Part shown: piece by piece, positions 34,692 through 41,655 of the stretch
Position numbering within the stretch: position 1 is the first letter of the stretch
Layout of the letters: each line of letters starts with the position of its first letter
DNA from: Pseudomonadales bacterium
GTDB lineage: Bacteria; Pseudomonadota; Gammaproteobacteria; Pseudomonadales; Azotimanducaceae
Length of the DNA stretch: 62,245 nt
NCBI GenBank assembly: GCA_016779585.1
Contig: JADHNI010000008.1
Span: forward strand, 1-62,245
Reading direction: 5' to 3'
Position numbers and translations under genes: made by a program
The notes under the pieces: model-generated
What the model was told of the DNA's origin: nothing
The model's database searches: none
The model's input: only the letters and a program-made list of their open reading frames with translations

Positions 34692-34797
34692 CCCCCTCGT
34701 CTCGAGCGTAGCCGAGAGACCTCGTCGCCGAACCTCGTCTCGACTGGAGGGCGAAGCCCGCAACAGAGAGACCTCAACGCAACGCCGAGACCTCATG
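34664..34797. repeat. Patch of short degenerate repeats before tRNA-Sec
   Basis: Four copies of a GAG(A)GACCT core occur near 34681, 34714, 34766 and 34786, interspersed with GAGCGAAGCGAGCGG-like and GGGCGAAGCCCGC-like blocks. TCTCG at 34700-34704 pairs with CGAGA at 34713-34717, and GGGC/GCCC at 34749-34759 can also form a hairpin. It looks like an extragenic palindromic (REP-type) cluster. It supplies the stop of the GGDEF gene and ends just before selC. Confidence 0.6.
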
Positions 34798-34811
34798 ATA
34801 TAGTCCCCAAC

Positions 34812-34905
34812 GGAAGAGCACGCGGGCTGGTGTCCGTCGCGGCCTTCAAAGCCGTTGAGCTGCTGTTGAAGTGGCTGGTGGGTTCGATTCCTACCTCTTC
34901 CGCCA
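34812..34905 (+). tRNA. selC: tRNA-Sec (anticodon TCA)
   Basis: Selenocysteine tRNA decoding UGA, with encoded CCA. Folded by eye: acceptor GGAAGAG/CTCTTCC, discriminator G; D stem of 6 bp (34822-34827 with 34832-34837) and a 4-base loop TGGT; anticodon stem 34839-34843 with 34851-34855 and loop CTTCAAA, anticodon 34846-34848; long variable arm with a 7-bp stem (34858-34864 with 34870-34876); T arm GTGGG-TTCGATT-CCTAC. The long variable arm, 6-bp D stem and UCA anticodon are diagnostic. Only 12 nt separate the T loop from the discriminator, giving a 7+5 branch instead of the bacterial 8+5. Confidence 0.96.
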
Positions 34906-34921
34906 ACCTTCTGACTAGAAC

Positions 34922-36442
34922 CTACCGCCGCAAATACTCATCCAACGTCCTAACACCCCACCCCGAAAATCCTTTCGGCATGGTCGGCCGTCCTTTATCC
35001 AGCTTATCCACACTCGCGATGTCCAGGTGCGCCCACACCTGCTCCTCTTTCACGAATGAGCCAATGAAGGCAGCGCCGGTGCTGGCGCCCGGGTCGCCGG
35101 TGTCACTGTTTTTGACGTCGGCATAATCCGATTTCAGCTGTTCAAAGTGATGATCCTCAAGTGGCAATTGCCACAGCCCTTCATTCGCGGTTCTGGATAC
35201 CTGCATCAGCTCATCGATCAGTGCCTGGTGTCGCCCGAATACACCTGCATAGTCATCACCAAGCGCACGCCCTACCGCACCCGTCAGCGTGGCTACATCA
35301 ATGAGCACGCTAGGCTCATAATTCACCTGCGCATAGTGAACGGCATCGGAAAGCACCAGCCGCCCTTCTGCATCGGTCGATAGGATTTCAATGGTTTTGC
35401 CAGACATGGTTCGCTGCACATCACCAGGCCGGTTTGCCCGGTCAGACGGCATGTTTTCTGCCAGTGCAGCAAGCGCAACCAGGTTAACTTTTTCCTCGCG
35501 AGCGGCGGCCGCATAGATAGTACCAATCACAACGGCCGCACCACCCAGGTCTCCCTTCATGGCCCACATGCCTTTGTTCTGCTTCAGCGAAATGCCTCCG
35601 GTATCAAACGTGATGCCTTTACCGGCGAGCACAATAGGCGCCTCATCGCCGCCACCCATGTATTCAACAATCAGCAGGCGTGGCGGCCTGGCTGAGCCTT
35701 TACCCACGCCGTAGTGCGCTTCCATGTTAAGTCGCTGCAGGTCCTTTTCGTCCAGCACACTGATCTTCACGTCGACACCATCGAGCAGCGCTTTTGCACG
35801 CGCCACAAACGACTCGGGGTATATAACGTTGCCCGGTTCAGACGGCATATCCCGGGCGAAGTAAACGCCCTTCGCCAGGTAATCCAGGTCATTGTTGAAC
35901 ACCGGCGCAGACCCATCATCGCTCAGGATACGGATCGTGGCGGGTTCACCCTGCTCCTTGTCTTTTTTCTCTTTGTAGCGATCAAACTTGTAGCTGCCCA
36001 GCCTGAAACCAAAAGCTACCCGGGCCGCGCTTGCCTCATCGGTGGCCTCACCCGGGTTCCACAGGATCTGCACGCTGCCACCTTTCACGCTTTTCAGAAC
36101 GCCAGCTGTGGTTCCGCCAAAATCTTCGGCTGTGTTGCGATCAACGGGTTCGTCACCGACGCCGATCAGGTCGATACGATCATAAGGCGCAATGCCATAC
36201 AGGGTGAGCTTCTTGTCTTTCTTGCCTTTGAACTTCGCTTCTTTGACGGCGGCAGCAAGTGCACCCTGGGTTCTGGCATTCACATCGGCAGCGGCACCGG
36301 TCAGCTCACTGCCCTGCAGCGCAAGCACTATCCTGCCGGCGTCCGGGATGCTGAACCGTTCAAACTGGATGCTCTGGTCAGCCAGGGCACTGGAAGACGC
36401 CGTGATCAACAGCGCGACGAATAGGAATAAACCGTGTTTCAA
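34922..36442 (-). CDS. Exported M17-family leucyl aminopeptidase
   Basis: Metallo-exopeptidase of 506 residues with dimetal-site motifs GKGITFDTGGISLK, MKGDLGGAA and STDAEGRLVLSDA. Unlike cytoplasmic PepA it starts with a signal peptide (LFLFVALLITASSSALA), so it probably acts in the periplasm or outside, trimming peptides for uptake. The N-terminal macro-like domain covers about residues 25-170. Gene ends 16 bp from the tRNA-Sec 3' end, convergent with it. Confidence 0.92.
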   Translation of the reverse strand: MKHGLFLFVALLITASSSALADQSIQFERFSIPDAGRIVLALQGSELTGAAADVNARTQGALAAAVKEAKFKGKKDKKLTLYGIAPYDRIDLIGVGDEPVDRNTAEDFGGTTAGVLKSVKGGSVQILWNPGEATDEASAARVAFGFRLGSYKFDRYKEKKDKEQGEPATIRILSDDGSAPVFNNDLDYLAKGVYFARDMPSEPGNVIYPESFVARAKALLDGVDVKISVLDEKDLQRLNMEAHYGVGKGSARPPRLLIVEYMGGGDEAPIVLAGKGITFDTGGISLKQNKGMWAMKGDLGGAAVVIGTIYAAAAREEKVNLVALAALAENMPSDRANRPGDVQRTMSGKTIEILSTDAEGRLVLSDAVHYAQVNYEPSVLIDVATLTGAVGRALGDDYAGVFGRHQALIDELMQVSRTANEGLWQLPLEDHHFEQLKSDYADVKNSDTGDPGASTGAAFIGSFVKEEQVWAHLDIASVDKLDKGRPTMPKGFSGWGVRTLDEYLRR

Positions 36443-36544
36443 AACCAGACCTCTTGAATCAGTTACCCCCCATTATAGGCGCATAGTGCACTTTCGTACC
36501 TGTGGGCGTAACCTGTCAGCAGAATCATAGCCTTGGAGTCACCC

Positions 36545-36973
36545 ATGCCCCTGCAGGACATCACCCCCATCAATGACCAGCTGGCCGATATCATCGTCCG
36601 CGCCGACGAACCCTGGATTGAAACCCAGCCGGATATGGCGTGGATGAAGGTGCTCTGGGTGGGCCCGGAAACCGGGCGCTGGGTCGTGCTGTTTAAGTGG
36701 AACAAGGGTTACGTGGCTTCACCCCACAAACACCTGTCTGATGCCCACACCTTTATCCTGAAGGGCAAGCTGAAAGTGCGTGACGGCGTTCTTGGTCCGG
36801 GCGACTACGACTATGAACCCAACGGCGTGCTGCACGATGCCACTGAAGCCCTTGAGGATACGGAATACCTCTTTATCTGCGATGGTCCCATCATCTTCTT
36901 TGACGATGACGGGCTGACGCGATACCAGAGCTGGGAGGAAGTCGCCCGGCTGCGTGATGCAGCCAGGGGCTGA
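36545..36973 (+). CDS. Cupin-domain protein, acetophenone dioxygenase-like
   Basis: A 142-residue cupin. The metal-binding motif is in YVASPHKHLSDAHTFILKGKLKVRDG (cupin motif 1) with a later NGVLHDATEA (motif 2). Similar to the 2,4'-dihydroxyacetophenone dioxygenase-like cupins, but the substrate is not predictable. ATG at 36545 has GGAG eight bases before, preferred over an upstream TTG. Convergent with the aldo/keto reductase gene. Confidence 0.82.
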   Translation: MPLQDITPINDQLADIIVRADEPWIETQPDMAWMKVLWVGPETGRWVVLFKWNKGYVASPHKHLSDAHTFILKGKLKVRDGVLGPGDYDYEPNGVLHDATEALEDTEYLFICDGPIIFFDDDGLTRYQSWEEVARLRDAARG

Positions 36974-36983
36974 TCCCCGACGC

Positions 36984-37988
36984 TTATTCTTCGAAGGCAA
37001 AGCGCTCGGTTGTGACTGTTGCCTGCGCCATCTCGGAATACCTGGGCCCTGAGATCGCTTCAGGCGTAAACTCGCTGTTCAGTTCTGCCAGCATATCGTC
37101 AGGTATCTCGACGCTCGCCGCATTGTAGTTGTCTTCCAGGTGCTGCAGGTTTGTGGTGCCCGGGATCGGCACACAGTCTTTATCCATGGCGAGCGTCCAG
37201 GCCAATGCCAGTTGCGCAACCGTGCAGCCCAGCTCACCGGAATATTTTTTCGCGGTTTCCAGCAAACCAAGGTTCGCTGAAAAGTGCGGGTCCGTGAAGC
37301 GCGGGAAGGTCCGCCTCAGGTCACTTTCGTGATACCCATTTGGGTCCAGGGGCTCATCAGCAAGATAGCCACGGCCAACGGGTGAAAATGGCACAAAGGT
37401 CACGCCCAGTTCACGGCACGCCTCAATCACGGCGATCTCGGGGTTGCGCGTCATGAGGGAGTATTCTGACTGCATGGCCGCAATGGGATGTACCGCATGC
37501 GCCTTGCGCATGGTCTCTGCCGACATTTCAGACAGGCCGATCATGCGGATCTTGCCGGCTGCCACCATTTCCGCGAGGGCGCCCACGGAATCCTCGATGG
37601 GCACATTCGGGTCCGGGCGATGCATGTAATACAGGTCAATCACATCGGTGTTCAGCCGCTCAAGGCTCGCATCGCAGGCGGCCTTGATCGTCGCCGGTCG
37701 CCCATCCAGGAAACGTTTGCCGTCCTTGAAACCCATGACGCACTTGCTGGCCAGTACAAACTCATCGCGGCGATGAGAGATCGCCTCACCAATCAGCTTC
37801 TCGTTATTACCCATGCCGTAAATCGTGGCGGTATCAAAAAAGTCGTAACCAAGATCGAGCGCTTTCTGAAGGAAGGCCACCGCATCATCATGATCCTGCG
37901 CCGGGCCATAGGCATGACTCAGGTTCATGCAACCAAGGCCAACGGGATGAACTTCCGATGTGCCGATCTTTCTTTTCTGTACTGTCAT
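36984..37988 (-). CDS. Aldo/keto reductase
   Basis: NADPH-dependent (beta/alpha)8 reductase of 334 residues in the YakC/AKR13-like group. Catalytic tetrad visible: Asp and Tyr in FFDTATIYGMGNNEKL, Lys in FVLASKCV and His in DLYYMHRPDP; the NADP region is IPIPGTTNLQHLEDN-like (CVPIPGTTNLQHLEDN). ATG at 37988 has GGGA upstream. Probably detoxifies aldehydes or ketones; substrate unknown. Confidence 0.92.
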   Translation of the reverse strand: MTVQKRKIGTSEVHPVGLGCMNLSHAYGPAQDHDDAVAFLQKALDLGYDFFDTATIYGMGNNEKLIGEAISHRRDEFVLASKCVMGFKDGKRFLDGRPATIKAACDASLERLNTDVIDLYYMHRPDPNVPIEDSVGALAEMVAAGKIRMIGLSEMSAETMRKAHAVHPIAAMQSEYSLMTRNPEIAVIEACRELGVTFVPFSPVGRGYLADEPLDPNGYHESDLRRTFPRFTDPHFSANLGLLETAKKYSGELGCTVAQLALAWTLAMDKDCVPIPGTTNLQHLEDNYNAASVEIPDDMLAELNSEFTPEAISGPRYSEMAQATVTTERFAFEE

Positions 37989-38106
37989 GACAATTCCCGG
38001 GATGTCGAATGCCGGCACAGGATGAAGCAGTCTTCATCGGCGTGCAAGACTGCGCCTGGGGCTCAATTAGGGCAGAATGTCGGCATCGATGAGTACGGAA
38101 AAAACA

Positions 38107-38598
38107 ATGAGTGATACCGCAGATTTTGTCATGAACCAGACGATGCTGAGGATCAAGGATCCAGCAAAGTCAGTTCGATTTTATGAAGAAGTGCTGGGCA
38201 TGACCCTGCTCGACAAGTTCGACTTCCCCGACATGGAGTTCTGCCTTTACTTCATGGGTTATCCGCAAAGTGACATTCCTGAGGACCGCGCCGAGCGTGC
38301 CAAGTGGGTCTTTGATCAACCTGCCCTGTTGGAGCTCACCCACAACTATGGCACCGAATCAGACGAAGCCTTCAGCTATCACAATGGCAATGACGACCCC
38401 AGGGGCTTTGGTCATATCGGCATTTCAGTGCCAGACGTCTACCAGGCGTGTGAGCGCTTCGATCAGCTGGGTGTTGAATATGTGAAACGCCCGGATGACG
38501 GCAACATGAAGGGCCTCGCTTTCATCAAGGACCCGGATGGTTACTGGGTTGAGATTCTGTCTTCTTCAGGCCTGCGCGACCTGATCCTGAACAGCTGA
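38107..38598 (+). CDS. gloA: Lactoylglutathione lyase (glyoxalase I)
   Basis: Isomerises the hemithioacetal of methylglyoxal and glutathione. The 163 residues match the eukaryote/Pseudomonas-like long form: [54 protein letters not shown] and the final metal ligand in [10 protein letters not shown]. An in-frame ATG at 38089 is an alternative start. It is divergent from the aldo/keto reductase, another possible aldehyde-detoxifying enzyme. Confidence 0.93.
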   Translation: MSDTADFVMNQTMLRIKDPAKSVRFYEEVLGMTLLDKFDFPDMEFCLYFMGYPQSDIPEDRAERAKWVFDQPALLELTHNYGTESDEAFSYHNGNDDPRGFGHIGISVPDVYQACERFDQLGVEYVKRPDDGNMKGLAFIKDPDGYWVEILSSSGLRDLILNS

Positions 38599-39939
38599 TC
38601 AGACGTCATCCGCCATGTAGCGCTCCCACCAGTGGTGGAAGTTGCGAATGCGGATTTCGTGCTCGGATATCCAGAGCCCTTTCATTCCCCTGGAGTGCAG
38701 GCCTTTCTGCACGCCATCCAGGCAGGAGGCGTCCTGGTCCAGCAGCAGTCCCGATGACTGCTCACCGTAACGATAGAACCTGTGTTCCGGGCGGCCTTCG
38801 ACGACCTCGTCACCCAGCTCCACAAAGAGATCCACGGCACCGGCATTGGCACCGGCTTTCACCTCACCCTTGGGCACCCGGTTAAAAATCATACGGTCGA
38901 AGTACATCTTGTCCGGATCAGTGGGATGCGGGCGGTGCCGGAACATCCACATCTGCTCGCCAAACAGGTTGAACGTGATGTTGGGGAAAATGTTGTAGTG
39001 GTAGTCCGCCGTCAGCTGGTCATCGGTCAGCTGGGAAAAGTCGAGCCCGTTATCGGCAGACATCTCTCGCTTGTGCGCGGCAACAGCGTCTCTCAGCGTG
39101 GTGACGTCACCGTCAAAATCATCCACCGGAAAACCTTCTGACTTGAGGTAGTCCGTCATGACCTCATTAAGCACCCTGGTCTTGTCGATTTTGCGCGGGC
39201 TCGGGATATACATGGGTGCGATGAAACGCGAATGCCTGCCGTAGATATCCATCTGCACGTTTACATCATCGGCTATGTATTCCGACTCGGGGTGCACGCC
39301 CCGCACATGGTAGGTTTCCGAGAAAATATCGACCGACGTTTTCCAGTTACAGTTCCATTCAACCGTCTCATCAGAAACCAGCACCATGTCTTCAAACTCA
39401 TAAGGTGCCAGGTGTTCGGGCACCACACCCAGGAATTCATGCAAGGGTTCGATATCCGGGTCCATGGATATCCAGACAAAACCGCCCCAGGTGTCACATT
39501 TCACTTTGGGCAGGCCGAGCTCTTCCGCCGGAGTGCCCTGCGGAAAGTCATGGGCCTCTGGCACGTTGCGCAGCGAGCCATCGAGATTCCAGGACCAGCG
39601 ATGAAAGGCACACGTAAACTGCTGCGTGTGGCCGCAGCCGCTGGCTTTCAGCCGGTTCCCGCGGTGCTGGCACACATTATAGAAAGCGTGCAGCTCACCA
39701 TCTGCTGCCCTTGCGATCAGAAAGGATTCACGAAGATTCTCAAACACAAAATAGTCACCCGGTTCCGCCACATCACAGGCGGCTCCGGCCAGCAACCAGG
39801 TTTTTGACCAGATCTTCTCATCTTCCAGCTTGATGAACGCCGGGTCGGTGTAGCGGTCCACGGGAATCCGGTCTGTACCCAGATCAGGTGTCGGCGCTTT
39901 ATCCGTGGGAGTCGGCGTGAATCTCAACATCTCGTTCAA
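38599..39939 (-). CDS. Rieske non-heme iron oxygenase, alpha subunit
   Basis: Ring-hydroxylating or demethylating oxygenase large subunit of 446 residues. The Rieske cluster ligands are in VCQHRGNRLKASGCGH and CAFHRWSWNLDG (C-x-H ... C-x2-H). The catalytic iron site begins with ETYHVRGVHPE, giving two histidines. The start is TTG 39939 or ATG 39930. Reductase and ferredoxin partners are not adjacent. Substrate (aromatic acid, carnitine-like amine or sterol) not determinable. Confidence 0.9.
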   Translation of the reverse strand: MNEMLRFTPTPTDKAPTPDLGTDRIPVDRYTDPAFIKLEDEKIWSKTWLLAGAACDVAEPGDYFVFENLRESFLIARAADGELHAFYNVCQHRGNRLKASGCGHTQQFTCAFHRWSWNLDGSLRNVPEAHDFPQGTPAEELGLPKVKCDTWGGFVWISMDPDIEPLHEFLGVVPEHLAPYEFEDMVLVSDETVEWNCNWKTSVDIFSETYHVRGVHPESEYIADDVNVQMDIYGRHSRFIAPMYIPSPRKIDKTRVLNEVMTDYLKSEGFPVDDFDGDVTTLRDAVAAHKREMSADNGLDFSQLTDDQLTADYHYNIFPNITFNLFGEQMWMFRHRPHPTDPDKMYFDRMIFNRVPKGEVKAGANAGAVDLFVELGDEVVEGRPEHRFYRYGEQSSGLLLDQDASCLDGVQKGLHSRGMKGLWISEHEIRIRNFHHWWERYMADDV

Positions 39940-40041
39940 TGGGTGTGCCTCTTCTTATGGTTATTGATGTGACCGCGCCCTCGAGTATAGGGTTCATGGT
40001 AACCTGCATCAACGAAGGCACTTTAGACACCGGAGGCAGCC

Positions 40042-40329
40042 ATGATTGGCCAGATGATTCGCTTAAAAATCAAGGAAGGCACCCAGGAAGAATTCGAATC
40101 CCTGGTCGGCCAGTTAATGAAAGACGTCAACAGCCACGAGCCGGGCTCCATCTACGATGTGCGGCGTGTGCGCGGTGAGCCATTGACTTATCTGTACTTT
40201 ATTTCTTTCCCGGACCAGGCAGCGTTTGATCGTTACATGGCTGCGGAGTATCACACGCAGATGTCACCGAAGGCTTTGGCTCTTCTGGATGGTGACCCCA
40301 TCTTTGAAGACCTGGACACCTTCGCTTAA
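40042..40329 (+). CDS. ABM-family (antibiotic biosynthesis monooxygenase-like) small protein
   Basis: A 95-residue ferredoxin-like dimeric alpha/beta-barrel protein: MIGQMIRLKIKEGTQEEFES, then YLYFISFPDQAAFDRYMAAEY, the usual ABM layout. Strong ribosome site GGAGGCAGCC before the ATG. Members include quinol monooxygenases and heme-degrading enzymes; no catalytic residues can be assigned here. Overlaps the convergent SOUL gene end by 4 bp. Confidence 0.8.
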   Translation: MIGQMIRLKIKEGTQEEFESLVGQLMKDVNSHEPGSIYDVRRVRGEPLTYLYFISFPDQAAFDRYMAAEYHTQMSPKALALLDGDPIFEDLDTFA

Positions 40330-40928
40330 CGCCCGTTAATCCTGTCGACCGGCAGCATGACCTCGTTGGTACGCCACCAGGGTGGTTTAAACGGCGGGTC
40401 GTAACGGGCCCAGATGGGCTCACCGGTGATGCGCCAGGCACCTGTCGCCTCAAGTTCATCGACTAGTGCGTTAAGGTGCTGTTCGTACTTGTCCATGCCC
40501 CAGCCGCCTTTGTAGCGAATAACGGCAACGGTCATGGCGCTGGATTCAATCTCGACACGTTCGTTGACAGGCAGCGGTGCTTCGTCTGCTGAATGCGTGA
40601 GATAAAAAGACACCTTCTGCGCATCCTCAGCGATACGTGTCTGGAACACCGGCGCGGTCATCGCAATTTTTTCGTCAGCCTGGTTATTACCAAAAATGTA
40701 GTCAGCCAACAGCCGGAATCCCTGGTTACCGGCTGATTTTATGTCAGCATCGATAGCAACCGACGCCGTGGTAAAAGCGGGATACTCGCGCACCTCCATC
40801 GATTCACCCAGTTGCTCGATGACGGTGAAGTCAGGTTCATCCAGCGCGGCCACGCTAAAGCTTGCCAGCACCAGCAGAAAAGCAAACGTCGCTCGCACTG
40901 CTTCACCCCGCACTGCTTCAGCCCACAC
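40326..40928 (-). CDS. SOUL-family heme-binding protein
   Basis: A 200-residue exported SOUL/HBP protein. GTG 40928 gives a signal peptide (FAFLLVLASFSVAA). The family fold is shown by VREYPAFTTASVAI, FRLLADYIFGNNQADEKIAMTAPVF and the final RYDPPFKPPWWRTNEVMLPV. It binds heme or tetrapyrroles by family; residue evidence is weak. The start codon shares one base with the stop of the upstream DUF6435 gene (TAGTG), implying coupling. Confidence 0.88.
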   Translation of the reverse strand: MWAEAVRGEAVRATFAFLLVLASFSVAALDEPDFTVIEQLGESMEVREYPAFTTASVAIDADIKSAGNQGFRLLADYIFGNNQADEKIAMTAPVFQTRIAEDAQKVSFYLTHSADEAPLPVNERVEIESSAMTVAVIRYKGGWGMDKYEQHLNALVDELEATGAWRITGEPIWARYDPPFKPPWWRTNEVMLPVDRINGR

Positions 40929-41101
40929 TAGGCTTCAGCCCGCAGCGCTTCGATCTTTGCACGGATTTCTTCCGCCTCTGCGGTCAGGAAGGAATACTCC
41001 CGGATCTTGCCGTTGCGCTGCATATGCATCGCGTCCTGCAACTTGGCCTCATACTGTTTCCGCAGCTTTGCGGTTGGGTCTTTCTTAAAAAATCCAAACA
41101 T
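40928..41101 (-). CDS. DUF6435 family small protein
   Basis: A 57-residue protein starting MFGFFKKDPTAKLRKQYE, with a highly charged helical remainder (EAEEIRAKIEAL). This start and length match the DUF6435 family of gammaproteobacteria, of unknown function. Located directly before the SOUL gene, with stop and start overlapping as TAGTG. Confidence 0.8.
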   Translation of the reverse strand: MFGFFKKDPTAKLRKQYEAKLQDAMHMQRNGKIREYSFLTAEAEEIRAKIEALRAEA

Positions 41102-41154
41102 GGTTCGCACTCTGGTGGTGTGTGAGAAGGATACGTCCCGCAAACCCTGTTGGA

Positions 41155-41610
41155 TCAGATATCAGCAGACTCCATGCGCCCGCCATAGTCCCAGGATGTG
41201 GCCCAGGTCGGGTGCAGCGTAAACACTACCTCATCCGCAGCACGCCCCAGCAACCAGCTGGCGAGCCCCTGGTTGGTGTCACCCAGGTAACGTTCAATCA
41301 GGCGCTTCAGGGTCGCTTCAGCATCACCTTCACCCGCAGTCACATCTGCCTTGCCACGCACGCCGCAGTATGGCGGCTCATTGGGCGCAATCTCGAAGGC
41401 ACAGCGCCCTTCACGCACCAGCGTTCGGGCGAGTTTGCTGTCCTTGTGACTGACCACGTGCAGTTTTCCATCAGCGTATTCGAACCAGACGGAGCAGATA
41501 AACGGGTAGTCACCGTCGATCGCCGAGATTCGAATGGGAATAGAGGCAGACAGAAGGAACTGCTGCAGTTGATCCTGGCTCCAGGCACTTTTTTGACTCA
41601 GGTTATCCAT
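41155..41610 (-). CDS. PPOX-type split-barrel flavin-binding protein
   Basis: A 151-residue pyridoxamine-5'-phosphate-oxidase-like protein: IRISAIDGDYPFICSVWFEYADGKL, DSKLARTLVREGRCAFEIAPNEPP and a C-terminal barrel. ATG 41610 has GGAG five bases before. Such proteins bind FMN, F420 or heme; activity unknown. One of four of this fold between 41 and 57 kb. Confidence 0.82.
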   Translation of the reverse strand: MDNLSQKSAWSQDQLQQFLLSASIPIRISAIDGDYPFICSVWFEYADGKLHVVSHKDSKLARTLVREGRCAFEIAPNEPPYCGVRGKADVTAGEGDAEATLKRLIERYLGDTNQGLASWLLGRAADEVVFTLHPTWATSWDYGGRMESADI

Positions 41611-41655
41611 AAGCTCCAATACCATCCCACGCCCGCGCATTAACAGGCTCGTTAG

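Noticed and set aside
34664-34797. CRISPR array
   Set aside because: Repeat units are short, unequal and separated by irregular spacing; no cas genes nearby.
34906-36442. Genomic island inserted at selC
   Set aside because: No integrase, no duplicated tRNA 3' end visible, and the next gene is an ordinary peptidase ending 16 bp away.
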